Positions 35,725 through 45,498 of a stretch of 64,000 nucleotides of DNA are shown here, one piece after another. Source of the DNA: Rhodococcoides kyotonense (GTDB taxonomy: Bacteria > Actinomycetota > Actinomycetes > Mycobacteriales > Mycobacteriaceae); the NCBI RefSeq assembly GCF_001645385.1, contig NZ_LVHI01000032.1:1-64000 (forward strand), read 5' to 3'. Made by a program: the position numbers and the translations under genes. Numbering within the stretch: the stretch's first letter is position 1; the number at the start of each line of letters is the position of its first letter. Under the pieces are notes generated by a model. The model was not told the origin of the DNA, did not search any database, and saw only the letters and a program-made list of their open reading frames with translations.

Positions 35725-35765
35725 ACGTTCGATTTCACCTACGCAAAGTAGGTGAAATCGAACGT
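35725..35765. terminator. Perfect 18-bp hairpin after murJ
   Basis: Arms ACGTTCGATTTCACCTAC (35725-35742) and its complement (35748-35765) with the loop GCAAA. It lies between murJ and sigM, so sigM very likely has its own promoter in 35766-35833. Confidence 0.75.
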
Positions 35766-35833
35766 TTCGTACTGTTCGGTCTTCATGGCCTAGGCTCTCC
35801 TCAATGCGGTAATACGGGGGGAGCCGTTTTCGT

Positions 35834-36427
35834 ATGGGGATTTTCGGGATCAAGGGGGAAGCCGGGGGGCTTCTCGGGGGCCGATCCGACGTCGAACTGC
35901 TGAATGCGCACGTCCAGGGTGACCCCGACGCGTTCGCAGCGCTCGTTCATCGGCACCACGAGCATCTGTGGATGACTGCGCGACGCACCAGCTACACCAA
36001 CGAGGATGCCGCCGACGCGCTTCAGGAGGCGCTGCTGTCGGCGCACCGCACGGCCGGATCGTTCCGAGCGGACGCCGCAGTGCGGAGCTGGATGCACAAG
36101 ATCGTCGTCAATGCGTGTCTGGACCGGATTCGACGGAACCGGTCGCGACCGACGACACCGCTCGCCGACACCGATGTGCAGGAACCGCCCGATGCGCGCG
36201 ACCGGATGTCCGACGTCGAGACTTCGATCGAGGTTCGCAGCGCCCTCATGTCTCTCCCGCCGGAGCAGCGTGCCGCAGTCGTGGCCGTCGACATGGAGGG
36301 TTACTCGGTCGCGGACGCCGCCGCGATGCTCGGTGTTCCCACCGGAACCGTCAAGAGTCGCTGCGCGAGAGCGCGTCAGAAGCTGGCGGTGCAGCTGCGG
36401 TACTTGCAGGACGACGGGAACCGTTAG
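35834..36427 (+). CDS. sigM: ECF RNA polymerase sigma factor SigM
   Basis: 197 aa. Sigma-70 region 2 spans about residues 28-97 (DPDAFAALVHRHHEHLWMTARRTSYTNEDAADALQEALLSAHR...AVRSWMHKIVVNACLDRIRRN). A linker follows, then region 4 at about 135-188 (LPPEQRAAVVAVDMEGYSVADAAAMLGVPTGTVKSRCARARQKL). Position between murJ and trxB is that of mycobacterial SigM (Rv3911), which drives late-stage and secreted-protein genes. The anti-sigma gene follows after 57 nt. Confidence 0.93.
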   Translation: MGIFGIKGEAGGLLGGRSDVELLNAHVQGDPDAFAALVHRHHEHLWMTARRTSYTNEDAADALQEALLSAHRTAGSFRADAAVRSWMHKIVVNACLDRIRRNRSRPTTPLADTDVQEPPDARDRMSDVETSIEVRSALMSLPPEQRAAVVAVDMEGYSVADAAAMLGVPTGTVKSRCARARQKLAVQLRYLQDDGNR

Positions 36428-36484
36428 TCGACCCACCGCGTCTTACCCTGTGTAGGTACGTCTGCGCCGGGAGAGGAGACCGCA

Positions 36485-37201
36485 GTGACATCACGCGGTA
36501 CCGAGCCACTACCCATGGCGCCCTACTCGGTCGAACTGCTCGCCGATCTCCATGCCGGCGTTCTGCCGGAGTCGATCAGCACCAAGCTTTGGCCGCTCGT
36601 GGAAGCCGACGCCGATGCCCGGCGGATCTTGGCGTCGCTCGACGCGGTGTCGGCCCGGCTCCGCGCAGTCGGTGCCGATCTGGACGGTGGAGAGTCGATG
36701 CCCCCCGACGTGGCCGAACGTATCGACCGTACGCTCGCCGGTGCCGGGAACGCGGGGTCGACAGGATCCTCGCGCGGACTTCCCCGTTCGGTCCGTCCCC
36801 TGCTGATCGCTGCGGCTGCGTCGATCGTGATCGCCGTCGCCACAACACTTTTCGTTCGTTCTGCCTCCACCTCGGAGCCCGACGTGGTCGCCGGACCGGG
36901 CGAGGAATCGGTCCTGACGCTACAGTCGTCCCTCATCGACGACTCCGTGGTGCAGTCGGTGATGGCCAACCGCGATCCGGTACAGCTCGTCGAAGCCGGA
37001 CTTCTCCCGGATTGCTTGCAGGCCAACGGAATCGATCGCAACAGCGTCGTTCTGGGTGCCGCCGCCGTCGACATCGACGGAAGTGAGGGCACCATGCTCG
37101 TCCTTTCCCGTGGCCCCGACGCCGGTCTGACCGTCCTCGCAGTGGGTGCCGGTTGTGGTGTCGACGACCCACAGCCCCTGTTCCGTCGTGACCTGAGCTG
37201 A
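36485..37201 (+). CDS. Anti-sigma-M-like membrane protein
   Basis: 238 aa. An N-terminal cytosolic part (1-100; [42 protein letters not shown]) has the look of an anti-sigma domain. One membrane helix lies at about 105-124 ([20 protein letters not shown]), followed by an extracellular domain of about 110 residues with two cysteines (C176 and C222 region) that could form a disulfide. No HxxxCxxC zinc motif, so it is not a ZAS-type factor. Corresponds to Rv3912. GTG start. Confidence 0.8.
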   Translation: MTSRGTEPLPMAPYSVELLADLHAGVLPESISTKLWPLVEADADARRILASLDAVSARLRAVGADLDGGESMPPDVAERIDRTLAGAGNAGSTGSSRGLPRSVRPLLIAAAASIVIAVATTLFVRSASTSEPDVVAGPGEESVLTLQSSLIDDSVVQSVMANRDPVQLVEAGLLPDCLQANGIDRNSVVLGAAAVDIDGSEGTMLVLSRGPDAGLTVLAVGAGCGVDDPQPLFRRDLS

Positions 37202-37319
37202 ACGTCCCGCGATCCGCGCCTCGACCCGGCTGGGAACAACACCCTCTACCCTGGTGTTGTCATATCCGTCGGCGGCACGGCCCACCGGCTCAGCACTGAA
37301 CGACTATCGGAAGGCCCGC

Positions 37320-38309
37320 ATGACTACGCCCAAGGTTCACGATCTCATCATCGTCGGCTCGGGACCGGCCGGGTACACCGCTGGTGTGTACGCCGCCAGG
37401 GCCGAGTTGGAGCCGATCCTGTTCGAGGGCACACAGTTCGGCGGAGCTTTGATGACCACCACCGAGGTCGAGAACTTCCCCGGATTCCGCGACGGCATCA
37501 TGGGCCCTGATCTGATGGAGCAGATGCGCGAGCAGGCCAAGAGGTTCGGCGCGGACATCCGCACCGAGGACGTCGAGGAACTGGACGTCACCGGCGAGAT
37601 CAAGACCATCTCCGCAGGTGGCGAGACCTACCGAGCGCGCGCCGTCATCCTTGCGATGGGTGCAGCGGCTCGCTACCTCAGCATCCCCGGCGAGGAGAAG
37701 CTCCTCGGACGAGGCGTCAGTGCGTGTGCGACGTGTGACGGCTTCTTCTTCCGCGACCAGGACATCGCGGTCATCGGCGGCGGAGACTCGGCAATGGAGG
37801 AAGCGACGTTCCTGACGCGTTTCGCGCGCAGTGTCACCATCGTGCACCGCCGCAGCGAATTCCGAGCATCCCGCATCATGCTCGAGCGTGCGAAGAAGAA
37901 CGAGAAGATTCGTTTCGTCACCGACACCAACGTCCTGGAGGTTCTCGGAGACACGTCGGTGACCGGTCTCACGCTCGAGAACGCGCTCACCGGCGAGAAG
38001 TCGACGCTCGACGTCACGGGGATGTTCGTCGCGATCGGTCACGACCCGCGCAGCGAACTGGTCAAGGGCCAGGTCGAGCTGGACGACGCCGGCTACGTCA
38101 AGGTTGCGTCTCCGACCTCCGCCACGTCCGTCGAAGGCGTCTTCGCGGCAGGCGACCTGGTGGATCACGTCTACCAGCAGGCCATCACGGCCGCAGGCAC
38201 CGGCTGCACCGCCTCGATCGACGCCGAGCGGTGGCTCGCCGAGCAAGGTGACATCACCAGCAACACGCTCGAGCACGCCGACCAGCCTGTCGACGCTGTC
38301 AACGCCTGA
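37320..38309 (+). CDS. trxB: Thioredoxin reductase
   Basis: 329-aa NADPH-dependent flavoenzyme. FAD site [13 protein letters not shown] (about residues 9-21), redox-active CATC in [13 protein letters not shown] (about 136-139), NADPH site [11 protein letters not shown], and the C-terminal FAD motif [10 protein letters not shown]. Reduces TrxA encoded 43 nt downstream. Start ATG with GGAAGG upstream. Confidence 0.97.
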   Translation: MTTPKVHDLIIVGSGPAGYTAGVYAARAELEPILFEGTQFGGALMTTTEVENFPGFRDGIMGPDLMEQMREQAKRFGADIRTEDVEELDVTGEIKTISAGGETYRARAVILAMGAAARYLSIPGEEKLLGRGVSACATCDGFFFRDQDIAVIGGGDSAMEEATFLTRFARSVTIVHRRSEFRASRIMLERAKKNEKIRFVTDTNVLEVLGDTSVTGLTLENALTGEKSTLDVTGMFVAIGHDPRSELVKGQVELDDAGYVKVASPTSATSVEGVFAAGDLVDHVYQQAITAAGTGCTASIDAERWLAEQGDITSNTLEHADQPVDAVNA

Positions 38310-38352
38310 CCCAACGAAAACCCACGTTCGACCAACCGAGGAGACACCCGAG

Positions 38353-38685
38353 ATGTCCGATGACAAGAAGACCGTCACCATCACCGACGCATCGTTCGTC
38401 GATGACGTCCTGACCAGCGAAAAGCCCGTCCTCGTCGATTTCTGGGCTACCTGGTGCGGTCCCTGCAAGATGGTTGCACCGGTTCTCGAAGAGATTGCTG
38501 CCGAACACTCCGACAAGCTCACGATCGCGAAACTGGACATCGACGCCAACCCGCAGGCCGCTCGTGACTTCAAGGTCATGTCGATTCCCACCATGATCCT
38601 GTTCCAGGGCGGAAAGCCCGTGAAGCAGATCGTGGGCGCGAAGGGCAAGGCCGCCCTGCTCAAGGACCTCGACGCGGTGTTGTGA
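38353..38685 (+). CDS. trxA: Thioredoxin
   Basis: 110-aa thioredoxin with active site WCGPC (residues 34-38), cis-proline in SIPTMILF and GAKGKAALLKDL helix. Electron donor for ribonucleotide reductase and other disulfide targets. GAGGAG precedes the ATG. Co-transcribed with trxB. Confidence 0.96.
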   Translation: MSDDKKTVTITDASFVDDVLTSEKPVLVDFWATWCGPCKMVAPVLEEIAAEHSDKLTIAKLDIDANPQAARDFKVMSIPTMILFQGGKPVKQIVGAKGKAALLKDLDAVL

Positions 38686-38690
38686 CCCGT

Positions 38691-38719
38691 CGCCGAACGG
38701 CCTGGATTGCAGTTCGGCG
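38691..38719 (+). terminator. Hairpin 1 after trxA
   Basis: CGCCGAAC (38691-38698) and GTTCGGCG (38712-38719), 13-nt loop, directly after the trxA stop. Confidence 0.55.
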
Positions 38720-38741
38720 AACACTTTCTGCGACAATCATT

Positions 38742-38771
38742 CGATGTGCCGACGCGTTCGTCGGCACATCG
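38742..38771 (+). terminator. Hairpin 2 in the trxA-cwlM gap
   Basis: Perfect 13-bp stem CGATGTGCCGACG / CGTCGGCACATCG with the 4-nt loop CGTT. The strongest of three hairpins here; either the trxA terminator or part of the cwlM leader. Confidence 0.6.
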
Positions 38772-38793
38772 GCTACTGAATGAGGCATCGTGC

Positions 38794-38826
38794 CCTCCGG
38801 ACGTCCCTCGAGATGTCGTCCGGAGG
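38794..38826 (+). other. Hairpin 3, probable cwlM leader structure
   Basis: CCTCCGGACG (38794-38803) pairs with CGTCCGGAGG (38817-38826) across a 13-nt loop. Lies 52 nt before the cwlM ATG, so it may be in the 5' leader rather than a terminator. Confidence 0.4.
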
Positions 38827-38878
38827 CGGATACTGTCTCCACGGCAGTCGACCTAATTTCGACGAGAGGTAATCAGGT

Positions 38879-40069
38879 ATGCACCGACTCAGTCGCGGCG
38901 ATTCAGGACCCGCCGTTGCGGAGGTACGGAGCACTCTCGTCTCCCTGGGATTTCTGCACGAGGACGCGGCGGCGCACTCGTCGGACCCGTTGCACTGGAC
39001 CGCACCGGTGTCGGAGTTCGACGATGCGCTCGACAGCGCCGTCCGCGCGTTTCAGCAGCATCGCGGCCTCCTGGTCGACGGCGTCGTCGGACCGGCCACC
39101 TATCGCTTCCTGAAGGAGGCGTCGTACCGGCTCGGCGCCCGCACCCTCATCTATCAGCTGTCCGCCCCGCTGTACGGCGACGACGTCGCGACTCTGCAGA
39201 CCCGGCTTCAAGACCTCGGTTTCTACAGCGAACGCGTCGACGGCTACTTCGGTCCCAAGACGCACGACGGTCTCACGTCGTTCCAGCGTGAGATCGGCCT
39301 GTCGCCCGACGGCATCTGTGGCCCGGCGACCCTGCGGTCGCTCGACTTGCTGGGTGCTCGCGTCACCGGCGGATCACCACATGCGATCAGCGAAGAAGAA
39401 CTCGTCCGACAGTCCGGTCCGCAACTGACCGGCAAACGTATCGTCATCGATCCCGATCTGGGAGGCGCGGACACCGGACTCATCGTCGACGGCATGTTCG
39501 GTCGTATCAGCGAGGCCGAGATCCTCTGGGACGTCGCCAGTCGACTCGAAGGCCGTATGGCCGCAACGGGAATGGAGACGTTCCTCTCCCGTGCGCGCGG
39601 CACGAACCCCACAGTCGCCGAACGCGCCGAGACCTCGAACGCGTTCAACGCCGATCTGATGATCTCGCTGCGGTGTGCTTCGAGCTCCAGCCCGGCAGCC
39701 AACGGCGTCGCCAGCTTCCACTTCGGCAATTCGCACGGATCGACCTCGCTCATCGGGCAGGTGTTGACCGGTTACATCCAGCGTGAAATCGTCGCTCGCA
39801 CACCACTTCTCGACTGCCGTAGCCACGGACGTACGTGGGATCTGTTGCGACTCACCAACATGCCGACGGTTCAGGTCGACATCGGATACCTCACCAACAC
39901 TTCCGACGTCGAAGTACTCAGCGATCCTCGATCGCGTGACATCATCGCCGAAGCCATCCTCATCGCCGTGAAGCGTCTGTATCTGCTCGGGCAGGACGAT
40001 CAGCCCACCGGCACATTCACTTTCGCCGAGTTGTTGGCCGAGGAGTTGGCTGCCGCCGAACGAGGCTGA
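38879..40069 (+). CDS. cwlM: CwlM, amidase-fold regulator of peptidoglycan synthesis
   Basis: 396 aa. Two peptidoglycan-binding repeats (about residues 5-80 and 95-160; FQQHRGLLVDGVVGPATYRFL and FQREIGLSPDGICGPATLRSL) precede an N-acetylmuramoyl-L-alanine amidase (Amidase_3) fold (about 185-385). The zinc site is not intact: DPGHGG reads DPDLGG, the second histidine region SLHA reads SLRCA, and the catalytic-Glu segment reads DIGYLTN. No signal peptide. This fits CwlM (Rv3915), a cytosolic essential protein phosphorylated by PknB that stimulates MurA. ATG start follows AGAGGTAATCAGGT. Confidence 0.93.
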   Translation: MHRLSRGDSGPAVAEVRSTLVSLGFLHEDAAAHSSDPLHWTAPVSEFDDALDSAVRAFQQHRGLLVDGVVGPATYRFLKEASYRLGARTLIYQLSAPLYGDDVATLQTRLQDLGFYSERVDGYFGPKTHDGLTSFQREIGLSPDGICGPATLRSLDLLGARVTGGSPHAISEEELVRQSGPQLTGKRIVIDPDLGGADTGLIVDGMFGRISEAEILWDVASRLEGRMAATGMETFLSRARGTNPTVAERAETSNAFNADLMISLRCASSSSPAANGVASFHFGNSHGSTSLIGQVLTGYIQREIVARTPLLDCRSHGRTWDLLRLTNMPTVQVDIGYLTNTSDVEVLSDPRSRDIIAEAILIAVKRLYLLGQDDQPTGTFTFAELLAEELAAAERG

Positions 40070-40082
40070 GCACGACATAGAT

Positions 40083-40117
40083 CGAGGGGCCGCAGGATTC
40101 ACTCCTGCGGCCCCTCG
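40083..40117. terminator. Bidirectional terminator between cwlM and GNAT-like gene
   Basis: Perfect 15-bp stem (CGAGGGGCCGCAGGA / TCCTGCGGCCCCTCG) with the loop TTCAC, between convergent genes. Confidence 0.85.
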
Positions 40118-40132
40118 GTCGTTCAAGGGTCC

Positions 40133-40819
40133 CTATCCGACGCCGACCGGATCCTTGTGTTCGATATCGACCATCGTGAGGCTGGCCGCGAGCAGCAACC
40201 GCTCGAGGGCGCTCTCGACGTCCTGCTTCCACCCGTGATCGCGATCCAGCTCGAGCCGAAGCCGCGGATAGCGATGATGAGGCGCGACGACGTCGAAGCC
40301 CATCTTCTCGAGGAAATCTGCGTCGATCATGCACACGGTGTCCGAACATGTCAGCCGCGATGTGGCCGTCGGTCCGGTGTTCGCGTCCTCAGCAGTCTTG
40401 CGTATTCCGAACGCCTCGAGTGCGCGCACGCCTCGATTGACGAGATCGGCAACCACGGCTTGCATCAGCGCGGCCGAGTGGTCCTCACGATCGACCTCGG
40501 ACTCGACCCGAAGCGTCGTCAGCAGAACCGCATCGGCGCTCACGGGTGAGGTCGGGAACGCCGAAGCGCGGGGGACCGCTCCGGGCGGGGCGTACAACGC
40601 GCAACCGATGCTCTCTCCTCCGGTCGACAGCATCTGACCGCACGATCCCCACTCGAGCATGATCATCGACAGCCACGCTTCGTTCTCGAACTCGAGGTCG
40701 AGTGAGTCGGAACTGGGTGTGTCGACTCCTGGATCGAGCACCCAGAAACGACACCGGCGAGTGTGCGCCGGTAGTTGATCGAACGAGTCGAGCGTGACCC
40801 CCGTGACGAACGACGACAC
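40133..40819 (-). CDS. GNAT-like protein of the cwlM-parB interval (Rv3916c-type)
   Basis: 228 aa, conserved in position between cwlM and parB in this order. ALYAPPGAVPRASAFPTSPVSADAVLLTTLRV and LVNRGVRALEAFGIRK (about residues 75-145) resemble an acetyltransferase core, and MGFDVVAPHHRYPRLRLEL the C-terminal strand. The acetyl-CoA P-loop is not convincing. Function unknown. GTG start at 40819. Confidence 0.75.
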   Translation of the reverse strand: MSSFVTGVTLDSFDQLPAHTRRCRFWVLDPGVDTPSSDSLDLEFENEAWLSMIMLEWGSCGQMLSTGGESIGCALYAPPGAVPRASAFPTSPVSADAVLLTTLRVESEVDREDHSAALMQAVVADLVNRGVRALEAFGIRKTAEDANTGPTATSRLTCSDTVCMIDADFLEKMGFDVVAPHHRYPRLRLELDRDHGWKQDVESALERLLLAASLTMVDIEHKDPVGVG

Positions 40820-41003
40820 TGCTTACCTCAGCCTCCAAGCACTGAATCCAGGCAATCGTGAGCGTCCGTTGCCGTTTACCCTCGTCAAGAATATGCGATC
40901 GCTCCGATTGCGACCGTCGTGGAACATGGAGGAGCTGAAAGGTCTGTGCGACAACACTTTTCGATCCTCCTTCGTCGTTCGACGACCTCCGTGGTCCTAC
41001 CTT

Positions 41004-41016
41004 CGTCACAGTGACG
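41004..41016. promoter_or_regulatory. 13-bp palindrome, copy 1 (downstream of parB)
   Basis: CGTCAC-A-GTGACG. The same sequence on the opposite strand lies at 46130-46142. It sits in the 233-nt gap upstream of the GNAT-like gene, so it could be that gene's operator. Confidence 0.4.
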
Positions 41017-41052
41017 TAAGTAGCCGGTAGGTCTGCACCTGAAAATCCGGAG

Positions 41053-42096
41053 CTATTTTCCCTTCTGATTTTCCATCATGTCGACGATGCGCTGGAGATC
41101 GTCGACCGAGCCGAATTCGACGACGATCTTGCCCTTTCGCTTACCGAGACTGACTGTGACGCGGGTATCGAACGAATCCGACAGCCGATCCGCCACATCC
41201 TGAAGCCCAGGCATCTGGATCGGCTTGCGCCGCGGCGCCGGGGATGGCGAACCATCGTCGTTTCGGTTGGCCAACGTGACGGCTTCTTCGGTCGCGCGCA
41301 CCGACAGACCCTCGGCGACGATGCGTGCTGCCAACGCTTCCTGCGCGTCGGAACCAGCGTCCAACGACAGGAGAGCACGGGCGTGCCCGGCAGACAGAAC
41401 TCCCGCGGCGACGCGACGCTGCACCGGAATCGGCAGCTTCAGCAGACGAATCATGTTGGTGACGACGGGCCGTGATCGACCGATCTTCGCTGCCAGCTCT
41501 TCGTGTGTAACCTCGAACTCTTCGAGAAGCTGTTGGTACGCAGCCGCCTCCTCGAGGGGGTTCAGCTGCACGCGGTGAATGTTCTCGAGCAGTGCGTCTC
41601 GAAGCATCGCGTCGTCGGTGGTTTCCCTGACGATCGCGGGAATCGACTCGAGGCCGGCTTCCTGACTCGCCCGCCACCGACGCTCACCCATGACGAGTTC
41701 GTACTTGTCGTCACCGAGAGCGCGCACGACGATCGGCTGCATCAACCCGAACTCACGGATCGAGTGCACCAGTTCTGCGAGTGCTTCTTCGTCGAAGACC
41801 GACCTCGGCTGCTTCGGGTTCGGACGAATCTGCGACGGTGCGATCTCGCGGTAGACGGCGCCGGCCGGCTCCAGATCCTCGTCCGTGTTCCGCACCGGGG
41901 GAGTGGGGGTCGGCGCAGACGCCGTCTTCTCTTTCTCGACCTTCGCGACAGCGGGCTTCTCGACGTCGGCGGCAGTTCGTTCCTTACCGATGATGACGTC
42001 TGCAGCCGCGTTGCCGAGGCGAGGTCCGGCCTCCGGACCTGTAGGGATCAGTGCCGCAAGTCCGCGACCCAACCCACCTTTTCGTGCCTGACTCAT
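41053..42096 (-). CDS. parB: Chromosome-partitioning protein ParB
   Basis: 347 aa. The N-terminal ParA-stimulating motif [13 protein letters not shown] (residues 6-18) is followed by a variable linker (20-80). The CTPase core has GERRWRA (137-143) and [14 protein letters not shown] (171-184), the HTH that reads parS lies around 197-220 ([24 protein letters not shown]), and the C-terminal dimer domain ends at 347. It loads on the nearby parS sites and slides as a CTP clamp. ATG at 42096, only 4 nt after the parA stop. Confidence 0.97.
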   Translation of the reverse strand: MSQARKGGLGRGLAALIPTGPEAGPRLGNAAADVIIGKERTAADVEKPAVAKVEKEKTASAPTPTPPVRNTDEDLEPAGAVYREIAPSQIRPNPKQPRSVFDEEALAELVHSIREFGLMQPIVVRALGDDKYELVMGERRWRASQEAGLESIPAIVRETTDDAMLRDALLENIHRVQLNPLEEAAAYQQLLEEFEVTHEELAAKIGRSRPVVTNMIRLLKLPIPVQRRVAAGVLSAGHARALLSLDAGSDAQEALAARIVAEGLSVRATEEAVTLANRNDDGSPSPAPRRKPIQMPGLQDVADRLSDSFDTRVTVSLGKRKGKIVVEFGSVDDLQRIVDMMENQKGK

Positions 42097-42100
42097 ATCT

Positions 42101-43108
42101 CTAGCGCTCCTGCGTTCCATCCGTTGCCGCGACCGCCGATCGGGCTGCCAACTCTCTGCCTGCGTCCAAGTAGCTCATTGCTCCACGCGAGCCCGGGTCG
42201 TAGTCGAGGACCGTCATACCGTACCCGGGCGCCTCGGATACCTTGACGCTTCGTGGAATGACAGCTCGCAGTACCGCGTCGCCGAAGTGCTTTCGCACTT
42301 CTTCGGCAACCTGATCGGCAAGCTTCGTGCGGCCGTCATACATGGTGAGAATGACAGTCGACACGTGCAGCACCGGGTTGAGGTGCGCCTGCACGAGCTC
42401 GATGTTGCGCAGAAGCTGCCCGACGCCCTCGAGCGCGTAGTACTCACACTGGATGGGGATCAGCACCTCGGTCGCCGCCACCAATGCGTTGACGGTGAGC
42501 AAGCCGAGCGACGGCGGGCAGTCGATCAGGATGAAATCGGCGTCGACCTCTTCGAGATCGGCAAGCGCGGTCTTCAAACGACCTTCACGAGCCACCATGG
42601 ACACGAGCTCGATCTCGGCACCGGCCAGGTCGATGGTCGCCGGAATGCAGTACAGACGATCGCTGTTCGGACTCTTCTGAATCGCCTCGCGGGCAGTGAC
42701 CTCACCGAGGAGAACTTCATAGCTCGACGGCACACCCGAATGATGCTCGACGCCCAGAGCAGTACTGGCGTTGCCCTGCGGGTCGAGATCGACCACGAGC
42801 ACCGTCAGTCCCTGGACCGCGAGCGCAGCGGCGAGGTTGACCGCAGTCGTGGTCTTTCCGACGCCACCCTTCTGATTGGCGATGGTGAGCATGCGGCGCT
42901 GCGCGGGCTTGGGAAGCGTCACGCTGCCAGGGTGGAGCACCTGGCTGGCTCGATGCGCGGCCGCACCGATGGGAGTGTCGTCGGGGGAGATACTGCTGTA
43001 GGCGCCGAAGTCCGAACCTGCCGACGACGGACGATCGACTCGCGGCGTCTTGCTGCCGTTCTCGGACTGTGTTTCACGTGAAACAGCTGGATCAGATCCA
43101 CCCGACAT
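42101..43108 (-). CDS. parA: Chromosome-partitioning ATPase ParA
   Basis: 335 aa. After a roughly 70-residue extension, the deviant Walker A KGGVGKTT is at residues 80-87, the A' motif [11 protein letters not shown] and the switch segment LIDCPPSLG follow. Moves ParB-parS complexes along the nucleoid; in this order it also contacts the polar growth machinery. Codons 9-13 (VSRET) are written by a perfect parS site, so the segregation site lies inside the gene. Lies 57 nt after rsmG on the same strand. Confidence 0.97.
   Translation of the reverse strand: MSGGSDPAVSRETQSENGSKTPRVDRPSSAGSDFGAYSSISPDDTPIGAAAHRASQVLHPGSVTLPKPAQRRMLTIANQKGGVGKTTTAVNLAAALAVQGLTVLVVDLDPQGNASTALGVEHHSGVPSSYEVLLGEVTAREAIQKSPNSDRLYCIPATIDLAGAEIELVSMVAREGRLKTALADLEEVDADFILIDCPPSLGLLTVNALVAATEVLIPIQCEYYALEGVGQLLRNIELVQAHLNPVLHVSTVILTMYDGRTKLADQVAEEVRKHFGDAVLRAVIPRSVKVSEAPGYGMTVLDYDPGSRGAMSYLDAGRELAARSAVAATDGTQER
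43071..43084. promoter_or_regulatory. parS: parS site 1 (perfect), inside parA
   Basis: GTTTCACGTGAAAC within parA codons 9-13. Confidence 0.92.
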
Positions 43109-43165
43109 ATGTGCTCCTTAGTGCGGAACTGGATTGGTGCAGAACTAGTGACAACTTGGAAGACG

Positions 43166-43834
43166 TCATGAACGTTGAAAGCGTCGTGGAACTCGTTCAG
43201 CGCGAACGACGATGGTGGGCGTCGGTACGACGCCGACGCCGCACTGCACGACCTCTAGCTTGCCAGCACCCATACGGGCAAGGGAAGTCCGATCGCGTTC
43301 GATCTCTTCCTCAGCACTGCTGCCCTTCAACGCGAGCATTCGCCCGCCCTCGTGGATCAGCGGAAGGGACCACTTCGCGAGCTTCTCCAGCGGGGCGACG
43401 GCCCGAGACGTCACGACGTCGGCACCGCCGGCCTCCTTCTTCACACCGGGTTGTTCCGCTCGTCCTCGGACGACCAGAACGTTGAGATCGTTCTCCTCGA
43501 TGAACTCCGCCAGATATACGGTCCGACGGAGGAGGGGCTCGACGAGCGTGACGTGTAGATCGGGCCGAGCGATCGCGAGTGGGATTCCGGGCAAGCCGGC
43601 ACCACTACCGACATCGACGACGCGCTCGCCCTCGTCGATCAGCTCGGCTACGACGGCGCAATTCAAGATGTGCCGCTCCCACAACCGGGGAACCTCACGG
43701 GGTCCGATGAGTCCGCGCTCGACGCCATCGGTTGCCAGAGACTCGTGATACTTCTTCGCGAGATCGAAACGAGGGCCGAATATGCGCTCTGCAGTTGCCA
43801 TCACATGGTCGTCATTCAACGCCTCAGAGTCCAC
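43166..43834 (-). CDS. rsmG: 16S rRNA (guanine-N7) methyltransferase RsmG
   Basis: 222 aa. SAM-binding motif [20 protein letters not shown] (about residues 71-90), [14 protein letters not shown] and [17 protein letters not shown] are RsmG/GidB signatures. Methylates N7 of G527 (E. coli numbering) in 16S rRNA; loss gives low-level streptomycin resistance. GTG at 43834; an ATG at 43801 (MATAERIFG) is the alternative. It opens the rsmG-parA-parB operon, transcribed out of the parS region. Confidence 0.94.
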   Translation of the reverse strand: MDSEALNDDHVMATAERIFGPRFDLAKKYHESLATDGVERGLIGPREVPRLWERHILNCAVVAELIDEGERVVDVGSGAGLPGIPLAIARPDLHVTLVEPLLRRTVYLAEFIEENDLNVLVVRGRAEQPGVKKEAGGADVVTSRAVAPLEKLAKWSLPLIHEGGRMLALKGSSAEEEIERDRTSLARMGAGKLEVVQCGVGVVPTPTIVVRAERVPRRFQRS

Positions 43835-43944
43835 TGAATCATCCTCCCGCGTCGGGCCTCAGTTCGCCAAACTATCCGACGCATCCGACACGTTTCTCTT
43901 CGTTCTCTCGATCACAATTCAGTATTGCCGAGTACAAAGTCCGG

Positions 43945-43958
43945 GTTTCACGTGAAAC
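43945..43958. promoter_or_regulatory. parS: parS site 2 (perfect)
   Basis: GTTTCACGTGAAAC, upstream of rsmG. Confidence 0.92.
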
Positions 43959-43968
43959 GTCAGGCGCG

Positions 43969-43982
43969 GTTTCACGTGAAAC
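43969..43982. promoter_or_regulatory. parS: parS site 3 (perfect)
   Basis: GTTTCACGTGAAAC, 10 nt from site 2; the two start positions are 24 bp apart. Confidence 0.92.
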
Positions 43983-44454
43983 TCAGTCCCCTGAGCCCTT
44001 CGATACGAGTGATCTCGCGGACGTCGGTTTCGACCGCAACGCCCCTGGGGGCCTCGTCCGAGCAACACAGCCGCACACATAACGGATCGCACGGCAACGA
44101 CGATCGCCGGCAGACCACCCGCCGTGCGTACACCCTCAGACCGGCGCGGGGATTGTGAACTCGACGAGCGGACCACACGCGCCGAGAGCGGCTGTTGGTT
44201 GCGTGAATCTGTGTGCGGGACACGGGCTGAACCGCGCCCATTCCAGAGATGCTGGTTACCCGATCCGTCGTTCACGAGATGCCCGGCGCCAAGCACTGCT
44301 CCTTGGCACGACCATGTCCCCTGGGGGGGGAGACCCGAATGCTGTGCTGTAGTTCAACACGTCCGGTGACGCGCCCGCGGTCCTCATGTGTCGACGCAGG
44401 ATGTGGCCTGGGTCAGGTCGGGTGCGCCGTCGCAAGCACTTGTCGCGAGCCGAC

Positions 44455-44468
44455 GCTTCACGTGAAAC
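44455..44468. promoter_or_regulatory. parS: parS site 4 (one mismatch)
   Basis: GCTTCACGTGAAAC; the inner 12 bp TTCACGTGAA and flanks are kept. Confidence 0.75.
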
Positions 44469-44738
44469 CGCACGCTCACGCTCATATCGAACAGAGGACC
44501 GGGCGCTACTGATATAGCGGCTCGTGCCGAAGGTCGGTGACAGCAGCCGACTCGGACGAGCCGACAATCTACATAACGGCGGACATGCATTGCCACAACC
44601 AAGTTCGGCGGATAACGGCTCCACCCTCTTGGTCAGATCTGAACAATTGCCGATCAGCTAGATCGACGACTGACCAACGAAGCCGAGGGCTTTTCTCTAG
44701 AGCTGATCGCGTCGTGAGTGCTTCTTCATATGTTCGCT

Positions 44739-44752
44739 GATTCACGTGAAAC
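44739..44752. promoter_or_regulatory. parS: parS site 5 (one mismatch)
   Basis: GATTCACGTGAAAC; core TTCACGTGAA intact. Confidence 0.75.
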
Positions 44753-45366
44753 AGTAGGCCGAAGCCATTCTTCATTCAGGGCTCGGCCCGACGGCCGGGC
44801 AGACGTCGACTCAGGTTCCACCGGGCTGCCCCAGCGCGGCCACCTGATCCGAATCGCCAACCCACCCCATTGGTCGACGTCGCATTTTCCGGCGTCGATT
44901 GAGCTGCGATCGATACACGGCCCGGACCCAGGTTCGCGATGCACTGCGAAATCTCCGGTGGAGGTAAATGGTTCGTGGCGGACCGATTGGTCGACCCAGG
45001 GCCCACGTCCACGGTGAAGCTTCGGGAATCGGAACCACGCGATATCTTCACGTGGGTGCTCCTTCTCGAGGCTTCCTCTCGCGATACGTTGGCCGGCGAC
45101 CACAGCGATGGGGTGCCGTCGGGACCCGCCTGGGTTGTACGGCGGTGCGCTGCGCACCCACCCGATCCCGTCGCGGGAGAGCGGAGGATAAGGACGGCAG
45201 CATGCCGCGGTCCTTGTGCGCACTCGAAGCCATGATGCGGCTTCCGGACGACATGTGCGACCCGACAGAACCGCGTCGACCACCCCGCGGAATCTGCACC
45301 GCGATAGTCCCGCGCTTCTACCTGTCTTCCGGCAGACCGGTCGGTGCTCAGAGCAAAGCCTCTTCT

Positions 45367-45380
45367 GTTTCACGTGAAAC
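45367..45380. promoter_or_regulatory. parS: parS site 6 (perfect)
   Basis: GTTTCACGTGAAAC. Confidence 0.92.
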
Positions 45381-45484
45381 GGATGCGGCTGCGCCATCGC
45401 TACGCGAACCGACCACCGCCCAGAACCGACCACCGCCGGGTGCGACAGTCGGATCGCTCCGCAGGCCACCTTGCGTCGGCCATC

Positions 45485-45498
45485 GATTCACGTGAAAC
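45485..45498. promoter_or_regulatory. parS: parS site 7 (one mismatch)
   Basis: GATTCACGTGAAAC, same variant as site 5. Confidence 0.75.

Noticed and set aside
45044..45058. Sequence TTCACGTGGG near 45050
   Set aside because: Lacks the right half of the parS palindrome.
44726..45469. Frames inside the rsmG-jag gap (also 45471-45911 and 45488-45967)
   Set aside because: They overlap on both strands, lack ribosome sites and contain the peptide fragments written by parS; composition is not protein-like. Treated as non-coding.
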